A DNA stretch of 64,000 nucleotides from Enterobacter cancerogenus (lineage in GTDB: Bacteria > Pseudomonadota > Gammaproteobacteria > Enterobacterales > Enterobacteriaceae), in assembly GCA_000773965.1 (NCBI GenBank), contig JRUP01000011.1:62001-126000 (forward strand). Reading direction: 5' to 3'. This document shows positions 54,962 to 64,000 of the stretch, piece after piece. A model generated the notes under the pieces. The model did no database searches, was not told the origin of the DNA, and worked only from the letters and a program-made list of their open reading frames with translations. The first letter of the stretch is position 1. The number at the start of each line of letters is the position of its first letter. Made by a program: the position numbers and the translations under genes.

Positions 54962-55554
54962 GCAGATTCCTTCACAGTAAAAAGTCGCTGCCCCAGTTGC
55001 CGGGCAAGCGCGTAATGCGCATCAGGATAACCCTCATCGGAAGGCAACAACAGTTCGCTGGTGACTACCGGCGCGCCGCAATAACCAAATATTCCCTCAT
55101 CGATCTGATTGCGCATACTGCTGAAATAGCCGCGACGCAGGTAAGTGCGCGTATTGGCCGCACCCAGTGCCAGCAGATGCACCTGCAGATGCCCCAACTT
55201 TTTGATCACCTTTTCGCCGGTATCGTCATACGCCCAACCCTGAGTAAACACGCGGTCAATCCACCCTTTTAACTGTGCCGGGAAAGACCACCAGTAAATC
55301 GGATACACCAATACCAGCGCATCGGCACGATTCAGACGCTGCTGTTCGGCCAATACATCCTGAGGCGAAACGGTTCCCGATTTGAACTGATCGACATCCG
55401 CCTGATTGAAGCGTGGATCAAAGTGCTCAGCCGCTAAATCGGCGATTTCAACACTGTGTTGGCCGCTCACTGAAATGCCTTTAACCAGCTGTTCAACCAC
55501 AGCATGGGTGTGTGAATGGTGGTCAGGATGGGCCGTAACGATAAGCGTGTGCAT
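54958..55554 (-). CDS. NAD(P)H-dependent flavin oxidoreductase (NQO1/KefG-like)
   Basis: A 198-residue flavodoxin-like quinone reductase. VYPIYWWSFPAQLKGWIDRVF and the ALGAANTRTY segment are typical of the NQO1/MdaB/KefG family. Two-electron reduction of quinones or drug-like acceptors with NAD(P)H in the cytosol is expected. The ATG at 55554 follows GGAGGTTAACCCC; an earlier in-frame ATG at 55572 lacks an SD. First gene of the reductase-TetR operon. No Kef antiporter is adjacent, so a KefG role is unlikely. Confidence 0.83.
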   Translation of the reverse strand: MHTLIVTAHPDHHSHTHAVVEQLVKGISVSGQHSVEIADLAAEHFDPRFNQADVDQFKSGTVSPQDVLAEQQRLNRADALVLVYPIYWWSFPAQLKGWIDRVFTQGWAYDDTGEKVIKKLGHLQVHLLALGAANTRTYLRRGYFSSMRNQIDEGIFGYCGAPVVTSELLLPSDEGYPDAHYALARQLGQRLFTVKESA

Positions 55555-55580
55555 GGGGTTAACCTCCGACAATGATTGAC

Positions 55581-55607
55581 CTACTATTGGTAACTTACCA
55601 ATGGTAG
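55581..55607. promoter_or_regulatory. TetR operator, 27-bp palindrome
   Basis: CTACTATTGGTAA - C - TTACCAATGGTAG: 13-bp arms with one mismatch. It sits 27 nt upstream of the reductase start, in the promoter of the reductase-tetR operon, and is the likely site for the TetR encoded there. Confidence 0.75.
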
Positions 55608-55699
55608 GCTGTCAATTATTCATTTGCTGTTGGACTTAAGCGTGGGATGACGGCGCAGGCTGTGATTGTCTGGGTGCGCAGGTGATGACGCATTCTGAA

Positions 55700-55879
55700 G
55701 CCGCTTAGGGGCTGACGTCCTCACGCCGCTGACGCGGTACCCTCACTTCATTCGCCTGCCTGACGGAACGGCGGGGGATGGCACATCCATGTGCCGCCCC
55801 GCCTTTCGCCCGCGTCCCTGCGGGCTATCCTGGCAGACTCACTCTGCTCGGCGCTGCGGATTGCCAGCCCCTAAGCGGC
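55700..55879 (-). repeat. Structured repeat, copy 1 (minus orientation)
   Basis: Bounded by a perfect 15-bp inverted repeat (GCCGCTTAGGGGCTG at 55700; complement at 55865). Inside are two hairpins: one with arms GCCCGC/GCGGGC (55808-55825), and a longer one, GGCGGGG/CCCCGCC with inner GGCAC/GTGCC (55770-55803). A stem CTGCC/GGCAG (55756-55760, 55832-55836) encloses both. Two blocks are shared, in reverse, with copy 2: 55717-55744 and 55847-55864. No coding capacity is evident. Confidence 0.7.
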
Positions 55880-56041
55880 CCCAGCCTGCTCATTAACTTC
55901 GGTGCGTTCTGCCAAAAGGGCCGCCGGCTTGTTAGATTTAATGCGTTCTGTACAAAGGCCTGGCTTTCTCGTTTGATTCAGTGTGTGCTGTAAAAGGAAA
56001 AACGACCGGCTCGTTTGATTCAATGCGTGTTGTTGAAGGAT
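55874..56041. repeat. Degenerate 42-bp tandem repeat, four units
   Basis: Four successive 42-bp units, with words like TTGATTCAATGCGTGTTGT, TTGATTCAGTGTGTGCTGT and TTTAATGCGTTCTGTAC; a partial fifth unit reaches 56062. The period is exact (14 codons) although the units have diverged. The minus-strand frame is open over 63 codons but begins at a TTG and is not convincing as a gene. Confidence 0.6.
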
Positions 56042-56135
56042 TAATCTGCTGGATTGAATCAAGGCATCCTCTCAAATTGACCTAAGTCTGCTCGGAAGCT
56101 TCAGTGTGTTTTATCAAAACGGGCACCATATGAAT

Positions 56136-56342
56136 GGCCGTAGCACCTCTGATGCTGCAAGGGCTATCCGCAGCGCTGAGGCTTTTACGTTGTGCCAGGA
56201 GATCCACGCAGGGATGCGTGGATCAGTTCGGGGCCGACCAGGGATGGTCGATCCCCGAACGTTCCGTAGGCACGACGTGGAAGCCGAGGGCACCGCGTCA
56301 GCGGCGCGAGGACTGCCCGGCAGCAGCAGAGGTGCTACGGCC
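56136..56342 (+). repeat. Structured repeat, copy 2 (plus orientation)
   Basis: Arms of 23 bp with one mismatch (56136-56158, 56320-56342; GGCCGTAGCACCTCTG inward). A middle stem ACGTTGTGCC/GGCACGACGT (56187-56196, 56269-56278) encloses two hairpins with GGGA loops: GATCCACGCA/TGCGTGGATC (56201-56224), and GTTCGGGG..GACCA/TGGTC..CCCCGAAC (56226-56260). Blocks 56163-56180 and 56286-56313 match copy 1. Confidence 0.7.
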
Positions 56343-56415
56343 CGCACCACCACACCAAAAAGCCCAAATGGACCTCGCATTCACAAGCTCTCTCATGATC
56401 TATGGCAGCCTGCAC

Positions 56416-57096
56416 TCACACAAGCGTGACACTGTCACTCACCAAAAAAGCCATCACTGTCGCGTCACGCTCGCCTCGGACTGCAGGCAATTCGCCCTGC
56501 TCACTGATCGAATCCCCCTGCAACAGCCGCTCCTCGCCAACAGTCACAATGCCATCCAGCAAGGTCAGCCATGTTGAGTAACCGGCAAGATGTGGCACCT
56601 CAACCTGTGCGCCCCGCTCCACTTTCAGATCATAAATAAACACCTCCTGACCCAACGGCAGCGGTGCGTCGCTAGTTTCGGGTCCCGCCAGTAATGTCCA
56701 GGCGTTGAGCGCCACCCCATCAGCGCGAGTAAAATCCAGGGTGCGTGGTGCACCACCGCTTTTAGCCGGACGGATATAAGCCTGCAACATCTCGGTTTCG
56801 ACAAAAGGCGCAGACTCTTCATAACGCACGCCACTTCCTGCACTCACCACCATGGCGCGTTTAGCATTCAGCGCGGTTTTGTCGCCATTTTCAGCAAGGT
56901 GCTGCGCCGAACCACGCCAGACGTAGCTGAAAATCTCTTCGTCCTGACGGGTGTGCATCGGTATACGCGCATCCATTTTCAACGACATCTGATCAATAAT
57001 CGTCAGCGGGCCAAAAGCCTCGCCAGGCCGTTGCCGGCGGATGGTAAAGGGACCGTATTCAAACAGTTGGTCACGCTGGGCACGCATTACGTTCAT
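56416..57096 (-). CDS. yhaK: Pirin family protein (YhaK-like)
   Basis: A 226-residue bicupin of the short pirin type. It has MPMHTRQDEEIF-type metal region (ARIPMHTRQDEEIFSYVWRGSAQH), VSAGSGVRYEESAPF and VFIYDLKVERGAQVEVP. Length and start (YGPFTIRRQRPGE) match YhaK, a cytosolic redox-sensitive pirin-like protein; exact activity is unknown, quercetinase being reported for some pirins. AGGAGCAAATT precedes the ATG. Divergent from a TetR gene 222 nt away, which could regulate it. Confidence 0.8.
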   Translation of the reverse strand: MNVMRAQRDQLFEYGPFTIRRQRPGEAFGPLTIIDQMSLKMDARIPMHTRQDEEIFSYVWRGSAQHLAENGDKTALNAKRAMVVSAGSGVRYEESAPFVETEMLQAYIRPAKSGGAPRTLDFTRADGVALNAWTLLAGPETSDAPLPLGQEVFIYDLKVERGAQVEVPHLAGYSTWLTLLDGIVTVGEERLLQGDSISEQGELPAVRGERDATVMAFLVSDSVTLV

Positions 57097-57318
57097 AATT
57101 TGCTCCTCAAAATGTGGCTATGCTCATCATGATAGCGACATGAAAATCCCAGAACAGGTGTGCAATTTGCTCACTTAAGTCAAAATTTTTGAACATTGAT
57201 AACTAACAGCAATAATAAGAAAAAGAAACAATCTAAAGAACGCGACTATTTAGCATTCAGGATTAGTCAGGCTGCTTGTTTTTGCGTAAAATACGCTTTT
57301 CCGTGATGAGTAAATAAT

Positions 57319-57882
57319 ATGAATCGCAGCGAACAGATTCTTGATGCAGCTGAACAGTGCATGCGCCTAAAAGGGTTTCATCAAACGTCTATTCAGAATA
57401 TTGCCAGCCAGGCAGATGTTAGCATTGGTTTAATTTATAAATATTATAAAAACAAAGATGCCATTATCGAAGCGCTGGTGACCAATGTGGTGCAACGCAT
57501 GATCGCATTATTAAACGCTGATTTTGAACGAATTGCCCATGCGGGAGGCGTCACGCATTCGGTGCAGGACATTGTGCCGCCCGAAGTTGAGCACAGTATT
57601 GTCTTGTTGATGGAAGTCTCATCTGAAGCCACACGTAACGAGCGTATTCGTCAGATAATGAATGATGCGTGGTTGGTATTAAAAAACAACTTTATTGCTC
57701 AGGAGCAGACGCTCAATCCGGCGCTGAAAGCCGACGTCATCAACACCCGACTGCATATCATCTCTCTGGTGATTGATGGGATGATCATTCGCCGTTGCAT
57801 GAAACAACGTGACGTGCCCGACGGATTTATGCCCTTTTTTGATGCCATCACGCGTGACATCAATCAGCATGATATGGCCTGA
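57319..57882 (+). CDS. TetR/AcrR family transcriptional regulator
   Basis: A 187-residue regulator with an N-terminal TetR HTH (TSIQNIASQADVSIGLIYKYYKNKDAIIEAL). The C-terminal domain has EHSIVLLMEVSSEATRNERIRQI, the kind found beside efflux genes. It is divergent from the pirin gene and convergent with another TetR gene (2 nt apart). It and its neighbour share the MEV/YSEASRN core, so they may be related regulators. The ATG has weak SD (GATGAG). Confidence 0.84.
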   Translation: MNRSEQILDAAEQCMRLKGFHQTSIQNIASQADVSIGLIYKYYKNKDAIIEALVTNVVQRMIALLNADFERIAHAGGVTHSVQDIVPPEVEHSIVLLMEVSSEATRNERIRQIMNDAWLVLKNNFIAQEQTLNPALKADVINTRLHIISLVIDGMIIRRCMKQRDVPDGFMPFFDAITRDINQHDMA

Positions 57883-57884
57883 AA

Positions 57885-58469
57885 TCAGCCAAACAAATGA
57901 TGTGTGAGAATGCCATTGATCCTGCCCTGTTCGTGATGATCCAGGTTCTTATCACCAAATGCGCGGCAGGCAACACCGTCTACCAGCATTAACAAAAATT
58001 GGATACGCTCATTACGCTGCTGTGGACTCACTTGAGCATACTGGCGGCTAAACGCTTTTTCCAAATCAGCAATCAATAGCTGTTCTTCTTGTGCCAAAAC
58101 TTCCCGCACAGATTGATTACGCGACGCTTCCGAATACATCTCCAGTAATAAGCAGCGGTCCTGATAGGGCCAGTCCTGCCAAAATGGCGATTCCGCATCA
58201 ATAATATCGCGGGTGCTGCTTTGGTTCGGCAGATTATCTTGTAAAAAAACACGCCAACTCGTGGCTATACTTTTAATCGTTTCACTGACGATGAATTCTT
58301 TGCTCTCAAAATAACGATATATCTGCCCTGCACCCAAACCTGATTCCCGGCTTATATCAGCCATGCTCGCCCCGTGAAAACCGGAGCGACTAAAACATAT
58401 TTTTGCAGCGGAAATAATTATTTGCTGTCGCTGTCGCACGAAGGCGTCATTCTCTGATTTGCTCAACAT
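57885..58469 (-). CDS. TetR/AcrR family regulator of the RND efflux operon
   Basis: A 194-residue regulator. The HTH is GASMADISRESGLGAGQIYRYFESKEFIVSE; the ligand domain has LLLEMYSEASRNQSVREVL. The start at 58469 (TAGGAG two bases before the ATG; the next codon TTG is also possible) is preferred over an ATG at 58514. It lies 132 nt downstream of the outer-membrane factor gene on the same strand, so it is probably the local repressor of the efflux operon. Substrate unknown. Confidence 0.83.
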   Translation of the reverse strand: MLSKSENDAFVRQRQQIIISAAKICFSRSGFHGASMADISRESGLGAGQIYRYFESKEFIVSETIKSIATSWRVFLQDNLPNQSSTRDIIDAESPFWQDWPYQDRCLLLEMYSEASRNQSVREVLAQEEQLLIADLEKAFSRQYAQVSPQQRNERIQFLLMLVDGVACRAFGDKNLDHHEQGRINGILTHHLFG

Positions 58470-58601
58470 AACTCCTAAAAGTGGCCGGCGCGTAATTATT
58501 GTTTTTCCTATCATACGCGAAGGGATTTATAGCCGATATGCTGGCTATAAATCCGGTTACATTTTTTCCCTGGTCGCTAACGCATCGACCCGGGGCGATC
58601 A

Positions 58602-60026
58602 TCACAGTTTCAGTTCAGATTCTTTCAACGCCGTACCACCACCCATCACTTTGTAGAAAGTATTGAGGTTCTGGTAGTAAGCCTGCTCAACGCTCACCAG
58701 GCTGGTGCGTGCTGTATACAGCGTGCGCTGTGCAGTTAACGCATTCAGATAGGTATCCACACCATTTTGATAGCGCAGATCCGCCAGGTGGTAATAGGTT
58801 TGCGAAGCAGCAACATTATTACGCTGACTGGTCAGCTGATCGTTGATGGTGCCGCGTCGTGCCAACGCATCGGCCACTTCTGAGAACGCCGTTTGGACCG
58901 CCTTCTCATACACCGCCACGTAATACTCTTTCTGCGCTTTGGTGTAGTTGAGGTAGGAAACGTTGTAGCCGCCTTTGAAAATCGGCAGCGAGATACTTGG
59001 GGCAAACGACCAGATTCCCGCACCGTTCTTGAACAGCGAAGACAAATCTGAACTGCCCACCCCACCGCTGGCGGTGAGGGAGATGCTTGGGAAGAAGTTA
59101 GCGCGTGCCGCCCCGATATTGGCATTAGCGGCTTTTAAGTTGTGCTCTGCCTGCAACACGTCCGGGCGATTATTCAGTGCATCCGATGACACGCCAGCAG
59201 GTACGGCTTTCAATGCATCGCCAATGGACTCAATGCTTTCAGGCAACAAATTATCTGGCACGCTTTTGCCTACCACCAGATCCAGCGCGTTTTTATCCTG
59301 CGCCACGCTGGTGGTGTAACTGGCCACATCCGCCTGAGCAGATTGATAAGTGGTCTCTGCTGACGCGACATCCACCATCGAATCCACACCGTTCTGCAGA
59401 CGCTTGCGCGTCACTTCCAGTGACTGACGCGCACTCTCTGCCGTCTCTTTAGCGATCGCCAGATTGCTGCGATCGGCGGCCAGCTGCAGCCAGTAATCCA
59501 CGGTGTTATACAGCACCGTCAGGCGCGTACTGCGGGCGCCCTCCAGCGTGCCGAGATAAGTTTCATACTGCTGGCGCGACAGACTCTGGTTCTTGCCAAA
59601 CAGATCCAATTCAAACGAGCTGACGCTGCCCTCGGCTGAATAGGTATTGCTGAGCGCAGTTTGATTTCCCTCCCCGGTTAGCGCGCGTGAACGTGTGCCG
59701 CTCACGCCAGCGCTCAGGCTGGGGAACAAATCGGCACGCTGCTCACCATACTGAGCATGAGCCGATTTCACACTGGCCACCGCTTCACGCAGATCGCGGC
59801 TGCTGTCCAGCGCCATCGTCACCACCTGGCGCAGCTTCGCATCCAGCACATAATCCTGCCAGCTGATATCACGATAGTTAGCCGGTGTGCCTTGTAACGT
59901 CCGATAGGCATCGCCGGTGGGCGCGGTGGTATTCACCGCATCCTTTGGCCGATCGTAATGCGGATCGAGAGATACGCAACCCGCAAGGAAACACGGCAAA
60001 AACACCATTAAAAGTTTTGCAGACAT
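58602..60026 (-). CDS. RND efflux outer-membrane factor (OprM/NodT family)
   Basis: A 474-residue outer-membrane lipoprotein. The lipobox is FLAGC (Cys17). Two outer-membrane efflux repeats follow (~60-260 and ~270-465), with LFPSLSAGVSGTRSRAL and the RPDVLQAEHNLKAANANIGAARANFFPSISL signature. Trimers form the exit duct for the RND pump. GGAGGAGTAAT before the ATG overlaps the pump stop. A broad OprM-type factor in place of TolC makes this a self-contained Mex-like operon. Confidence 0.92.
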   Translation of the reverse strand: MSAKLLMVFLPCFLAGCVSLDPHYDRPKDAVNTTAPTGDAYRTLQGTPANYRDISWQDYVLDAKLRQVVTMALDSSRDLREAVASVKSAHAQYGEQRADLFPSLSAGVSGTRSRALTGEGNQTALSNTYSAEGSVSSFELDLFGKNQSLSRQQYETYLGTLEGARSTRLTVLYNTVDYWLQLAADRSNLAIAKETAESARQSLEVTRKRLQNGVDSMVDVASAETTYQSAQADVASYTTSVAQDKNALDLVVGKSVPDNLLPESIESIGDALKAVPAGVSSDALNNRPDVLQAEHNLKAANANIGAARANFFPSISLTASGGVGSSDLSSLFKNGAGIWSFAPSISLPIFKGGYNVSYLNYTKAQKEYYVAVYEKAVQTAFSEVADALARRGTINDQLTSQRNNVAASQTYYHLADLRYQNGVDTYLNALTAQRTLYTARTSLVSVEQAYYQNLNTFYKVMGGGTALKESELKL

Positions 60027-60027
60027 A

Positions 60028-63000
60028 TTACTCCTCCGCCTTCACAGCAGATTCGGTTGACTGTGCATCGTCATGCGGAATCGCCGGGAAAACGCGACGG
60101 ACCAGAACAAAGAACAGCGGTACAAAGAAGATGGCCAGCAAGGTCGCGGTCAGGGTGCCGCCGATAATTCCGGTGCCGATAGCGATACGGCTGTTCGCCC
60201 CCGCACCGGTGGAAATCGCCAATGGCAGTACCCCAGCGGTAAACGCCAGCGAAGTCATGATGATCGGACGCAAACGCATGGTGGCGGCATGCACCGCGGC
60301 TTTCACCAGGTTCTCACCCTTGCGATAGTTCTCCTCAGCGAATTCCACGATCAAAATCGCGTTCTTGGCCGAGAGTCCAATGATGGTCAATAGCGCGACC
60401 TGGAAATAGACGTCGTTTTCCAGACCGCGTAGCGTAATGGCCAGCAAGGAACCGATGACGCCCAACGGCACCACCATCATCACCGAGAACGGCACTGACC
60501 AGCTCTCATACAGCGCGGCGAGACACAGGAACACCACAATCAGGGAGATGCCATACAACGACATCGCCTGGTTGCCGGAGAGTTTTTCCTGATAAGAGAG
60601 GCCGCTCCATGCATAGGTGGTACCGGTTGGCAGTTTGGCCGCCAGTTTTTCCATAGCGGTGATGGCATCGCCCGAACTCTTGCCCGATGCTGACGATCCT
60701 TCAATCTCATAGGAAGCCAGGCCGTTATAACGTGACAGCACATCTGGACCGTAAGCCCATTTTGAGGAGGCGAACGACGAGAACGGCACCATGGTGGTGT
60801 TGCTGCTGCTATCCGTTCCGCGCACGTACCATTGATCGATATCTTCAGGCTTACTGCGGAACTGCTGATCGCCCTGCATGTAAACCTTCTTCACGCGACC
60901 ACGATCGGTGAAGTCGTTGACGTAACTGCCGCCAATCGCTGCACTCAAGGTGGTGTTGATGTCACTGATGGTCAGGCCCAGTGACTGCGCTTTGGCATCA
61001 TCAATACTCACATCCAGCTGAGGCAAATCGGGTAACGAGTTGGCACGCACCGCGCTCAACACCGGATCCTGATTGGCTTCAGCGATCAGCTGGTTACGCA
61101 TCTTCAGCAGTTGGTCACGATCGGTTGCGCCGCGCGCTTGCAGTTCAAAGGTAAAGCCGTTGGACTGGCCCAGTCCCGAGACAGAAGGCGGTGACAACAC
61201 GAAAATCTGTGCATCACGAATACTGGACAGCGCAGCCATGGCGCGTCCTGCTATCGCATCGGCGCTGTTCTCTGTGCCTTTACGCTCACTCCAGTTTTTC
61301 AGCGAAATAAAGCCAATACCGGCGTTCTGTCCGCTGCCCGCAAAGCTGAAGCCGTTAACCAGCATGCTGACGTTAACGTTATCTTTCTCTTTGGTCGCGA
61401 AATACTGCTGAACCTGCTGACGGACTTCACTGGTGCGGTTTTCCGTGGCACCCGGTGCCAGCTGATACTGCACCATGATATAGCCCTGATCTTCGGTCGG
61501 CAGGAAGCCGGTCGGCAGGCGCAGATACAGCACCGCACATCCGATCAACAACACGCCGTACAGCAGCAGATAACGTACTGAACGGTGCACCACATGGCCG
61601 ACGCCGTTTTGATAGCGCCCCTGTACTTTTTCATAGCTACGGTTAAACCAGCCAAAGAAGCCTTTGGTGCCGCTTTCGTGGTTATGCGGTTTCAGCAAGG
61701 TGGCACAGAGTGCCGGCGTCAGCGTCAGCGCGACAATCACCGACAGCACCATCGACGACACAATGGTAATGGAGAACTGGCGATAAATGACGCCAGTTGA
61801 GCCACTGAAGAAGGTCATCGGCAGGAACACCGCCGACAGCACCAGGGCAATACCGACCAGCGCCCCCGTAATCTCTTTCATCGATTTTTCGGTGGCCTGT
61901 CGCGGTGGTAATCCCTCTTCGCGCATCACACGCTCAACGTTTTCCACGACGACAATCGCATCATCGACCAGCAAGCCGATGGCGAGCACCATGCCGAACA
62001 TGGTTAAGGTGTTAATCGAATAACCAAACAGCGACAGCACGCCAAAGGTGCCCAGTAACACGACCGGCACGGCAATCGCCGGGATCAGTGTGGTACGAAT
62101 GTTCTGCAGGAACACGAACATCACGATGACCACCAGAATCACCGCTTCGATCAGCGTTTTCACCACTTCTTCAATCGAGATTTTTACAAAGTCGGTACTG
62201 TCGAGCGGATAAGCGATCTCATAGCCCGCAGGCATACTGCTGCGGAACTCATTGATGGTGGATTTCACCTGTTCGGCGGTGGAAAGCGCATTGGCACCCG
62301 ACGCCAGCTGAACCGCGATACCCGAAGCGGGATGGCCGTTCGCCAACACGTTGGCACTGTAATCCTCATCACCCATCTCGACGCGCGCCACATCACTCAG
62401 GCGCACCACGGAACCGTCAGACTGGCTTTTCAGTACAATATTACGGAACTGTTCTGGCGTTTGCAGACGTGAACGCGAACGCACCGTTGCCACCAGTTGC
62501 TGCTCTTTACTGGCAGGCTGCGCACCCAACTGGCCGGAAGAGACCTGGGTATTTTGGCTCTCCAGCGCGGTGGTGACATCCGACGGCATCAGCGAATAGG
62601 AGGCGAGTTTGCTCGGGTCTAACCAGATACGCATCGCGTACTCTGCACCAAATACCTGCACGCTCCCGACGCCGCTGACACGCGCCAGCGTATCTTCCAT
62701 ATTACTGACCATATAGTCAGCCACATCGGAAGAACTGCTTTTATTGGTTTTATCGTACACCGCAAGGATCAGCAGGAAGTCGCTCTGCGCTTTTTCCACG
62801 GTGACACCCTGTGTGGTCACGGCGGTAGGCAGACGGCTTTCTGCCTGCTGAACCTTATTTTGTACCTGAACCTGAGCGATATCGGGGTCAGTGCCTTGCT
62901 GGAAGGTCACATTGATTTTTACCTGACCGGTTGACGCCGTGCTGGTGGAGTTGAAATAGAGTAAACCATCCAACCCGGTCAACTGCTGCTCAATCACCTG

Positions 63001-63189
63001 GGTGACACTGCTCTCCAGCGTTTCCGCCGAGGCACCAGTGTAGGTGGCCTGAATGCTGATCTGTGGCGGCGCCACATCGGGATATTGCGCCACGGGCAGG
63101 CTGTTAATACTTAGTAAACCGAACATCATAATGCAGATGGCGATAACCCAGGCAAACACCGGCCGACGAATAAAGAACTGAGCCAACAT
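60028..63189 (-). CDS. RND efflux pump, inner-membrane transporter (AcrB/MexB-like)
   Basis: A 1053-residue hydrophobe/amphiphile efflux-1 pump (AcrB has 1049). It has [18 protein letters not shown] at the start and [21 protein letters not shown] in helix 4 with the proton-relay Asp pair. [22 protein letters not shown] lies in the second half. It exports drugs or lipophilic compounds by proton antiport. It starts 1 nt after the fusion-protein gene and ends 1 nt before the OMF gene. Substrates cannot be assigned from sequence. Confidence 0.95.
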   Translation of the reverse strand: MLAQFFIRRPVFAWVIAICIMMFGLLSINSLPVAQYPDVAPPQISIQATYTGASAETLESSVTQVIEQQLTGLDGLLYFNSTSTASTGQVKINVTFQQGTDPDIAQVQVQNKVQQAESRLPTAVTTQGVTVEKAQSDFLLILAVYDKTNKSSSSDVADYMVSNMEDTLARVSGVGSVQVFGAEYAMRIWLDPSKLASYSLMPSDVTTALESQNTQVSSGQLGAQPASKEQQLVATVRSRSRLQTPEQFRNIVLKSQSDGSVVRLSDVARVEMGDEDYSANVLANGHPASGIAVQLASGANALSTAEQVKSTINEFRSSMPAGYEIAYPLDSTDFVKISIEEVVKTLIEAVILVVIVMFVFLQNIRTTLIPAIAVPVVLLGTFGVLSLFGYSINTLTMFGMVLAIGLLVDDAIVVVENVERVMREEGLPPRQATEKSMKEITGALVGIALVLSAVFLPMTFFSGSTGVIYRQFSITIVSSMVLSVIVALTLTPALCATLLKPHNHESGTKGFFGWFNRSYEKVQGRYQNGVGHVVHRSVRYLLLYGVLLIGCAVLYLRLPTGFLPTEDQGYIMVQYQLAPGATENRTSEVRQQVQQYFATKEKDNVNVSMLVNGFSFAGSGQNAGIGFISLKNWSERKGTENSADAIAGRAMAALSSIRDAQIFVLSPPSVSGLGQSNGFTFELQARGATDRDQLLKMRNQLIAEANQDPVLSAVRANSLPDLPQLDVSIDDAKAQSLGLTISDINTTLSAAIGGSYVNDFTDRGRVKKVYMQGDQQFRSKPEDIDQWYVRGTDSSSNTTMVPFSSFASSKWAYGPDVLSRYNGLASYEIEGSSASGKSSGDAITAMEKLAAKLPTGTTYAWSGLSYQEKLSGNQAMSLYGISLIVVFLCLAALYESWSVPFSVMMVVPLGVIGSLLAITLRGLENDVYFQVALLTIIGLSAKNAILIVEFAEENYRKGENLVKAAVHAATMRLRPIIMTSLAFTAGVLPLAISTGAGANSRIAIGTGIIGGTLTATLLAIFFVPLFFVLVRRVFPAIPHDDAQSTESAVKAEE

Positions 63190-63190
63190 A

Positions 63191-64000
63191 TCAGTTGCCC
63201 TCGCTGGTCGCGGCTTTATCGTTTGGCGTCACTTCTACGGCTTTAACACTCATGCCCGCCTGCACTTTACCGGTACCTTCAACAATCAGTTTGTCGCCGC
63301 TGTTGAGACCAGAGGTAATCAGCCACTTATTGCCGATCACGCGATCGGCCACTACTTCACGGCTCTCGACTTTGTTCTCTTTATCGACCACCAGCGCGGT
63401 GGCATTGCCTTTGGCGTCACGCGTAATACCCTGCTGCGGCGCGAGGATCGCATCGGTTTTAACGCCGTTAGTCACATTGGCGCGCACATACATGCCCGGC
63501 AACAGCTCATGTTGCGGGTTAGGGAAAATCGCGCGCAGCGTCACGGTGCCCGTCGCTTCATCTACCGACACTTCTGTCAGTTCCAGTTTGCCCGGATGGG
63601 CATAAGCACTGCCATCTTCGAGTTTCACCGTCACCGGCACGGCATCCGTGCTCTGCTGCAAGGAAGCCTGCTGACGTTTCAGCTTCAGCAGTTGAACGCT
63701 GGATTGGGTGAGATCGACATAAATAGGATCGAGCGCGCGAATGGTCGCCAGCGCGGTGGTCTGGCTGGCAGTCACCAGCGCACCTGGCGTCACGGAGGAA
63801 ATGCCAATGCGTCCACTGATTGGGGCTTTGATCTGCGTGTAATTCAGGTTGATGCGTGCGCTTTCAACCGCAGCACGATACTGATCCACGGATGCGACAT
63901 TTTGTTGGTAAGTGGCTAACGCGTCATCTGCATCCTGGCGCGACACGCCGTTCTCTTTCACCAGTGCTGCATAGCGCTCCGCTTTGAGTTTGCTGCTTTT
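63191..64000 (-). CDS. RND efflux membrane-fusion protein, C-terminal part
   Basis: The frame is open to the right edge, so about 269 C-terminal residues are seen. It includes the end of the coiled-coil hairpin ([28 protein letters not shown]) and the lipoyl half [28 protein letters not shown]. The beta-barrel ([24 protein letters not shown]) and membrane-proximal domain follow. It matches AcrA/MexA-type adaptors. It is the first gene of the pump operon; its promoter lies outside. The 5' end and lipobox are missing. Confidence 0.92.
   Translation of the reverse strand, partial: KSSKLKAERYAALVKENGVSRQDADDALATYQQNVASVDQYRAAVESARINLNYTQIKAPISGRIGISSVTPGALVTASQTTALATIRALDPIYVDLTQSSVQLLKLKRQQASLQQSTDAVPVTVKLEDGSAYAHPGKLELTEVSVDEATGTVTLRAIFPNPQHELLPGMYVRANVTNGVKTDAILAPQQGITRDAKGNATALVVDKENKVESREVVADRVIGNKWLITSGLNSGDKLIVEGTGKVQAGMSVKAVEVTPNDKAATSEGN

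Noticed and set aside
55871..56062. 63-codon minus-strand frame with 14-residue repeats
   Set aside because: Begins at TTG within a tandem repeat and overlaps the arm of a structured element; recorded as repeat, not gene.
55700..56342. CRISPR array or retron
   Set aside because: No regularly spaced identical repeats with unique spacers and no Cas or reverse transcriptase gene nearby.
56106..56577. Several open frames on both strands across the second structured element
   Set aside because: They follow from GC-rich palindromes; no RBS, and they overlap each other and the pirin gene end.
1..64000. tRNA, rRNA, prophage or IS elements
   Set aside because: No cloverleaf with CCA context, rRNA motif, integrase, transposase or structural phage gene recognised in reading the window.

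Overview
The window reads as a chromosomal segment of an Enterobacterales bacterium, most likely an Erwiniaceae member such as Pantoea or Erwinia. Enteric core genes (osmB-, lhr-, curA-, rluF-, lplA- and yhaK-like) are set among several catabolic islands of a plant-associated kind. No rRNA, tRNA, CRISPR array, intact insertion sequence or prophage was found. Gene names are recognised from sequence and context; no database search was made.

Layout. 1-2.5 kb: the 3' end of a catalase-like haem peroxidase overlapping a cytochrome b561 gene, a TetR regulator, a small hypothetical gene and osmB. 2.6-10.6 kb: an aromatic-acid island. A regulator with two LysR-type HTH domains and a galBCD operon (4-oxalomesaconate hydratase, CHA aldolase, tautomerase) diverge. 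An MFS aromatic-acid transporter, a cupin-free VOC-type extradiol dioxygenase and a Tat-exported amidohydrolase lie on the other side. This looks like gallate or protocatechuate-type meta-cleavage with an unexpected ring-opening enzyme. 11.1-17.5 kb: a cydABDC operon for a CIO-type cytochrome bd oxidase with its own CydDC exporter, behind a long leader with a consensus FNR box. 17.6-22.1 kb: small and conserved genes, and an NCS1 permease behind a 24-bp perfect palindrome. 22.2-29 kb: lhr and a FUSC-family exporter, the latter behind a strong CRP site. 29.3-33.1 kb: transporter, glucarate dehydratase-like enzyme and periplasmic lactonase. 33.3-36.5 kb: curA, a tiny gene with a possible RNA switch, rluF, and an HPP-family gene.

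36.5-41.6 kb: a Ugp-type ABC importer whose last gene is a cytosolic ADPRM-like phosphoesterase. 41.7-43.6 kb: a type IV AbiE toxin-antitoxin pair preceded by 72-bp-spaced operator repeats. 43.6-53.2 kb: a D-apionate/L-erythrulose catabolic island. MFS importer, LerK-type kinase, LerI-type isomerase, OiaC-type decarboxylase, ApnO-type oxidoisomerase and a SorC regulator run on the minus strand. An RpiB-type isomerase and a transketolase run divergently and would deliver erythrose 4-phosphate to the pentose phosphate pathway.

53.3-64 kb: lplA, a TetR/quinone-reductase-like operon with its palindromic operator, and then a gene-free stretch. That stretch holds two copies, in opposite orientation, of a structured repeat family around a 42-bp tandem repeat. 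A pirin gene, two convergent TetR genes and an RND efflux operon (outer-membrane factor, pump, partial membrane-fusion protein) running off the right edge complete the window.

The observations most worth following are the paired structured repeats at 55.7-56.35 kb, the VOC dioxygenase working with GalBCD, the ABC importer/ADPRM-like phosphoesterase operon, and the tiny gene beside rluF whose Shine-Dalgarno can be paired away.
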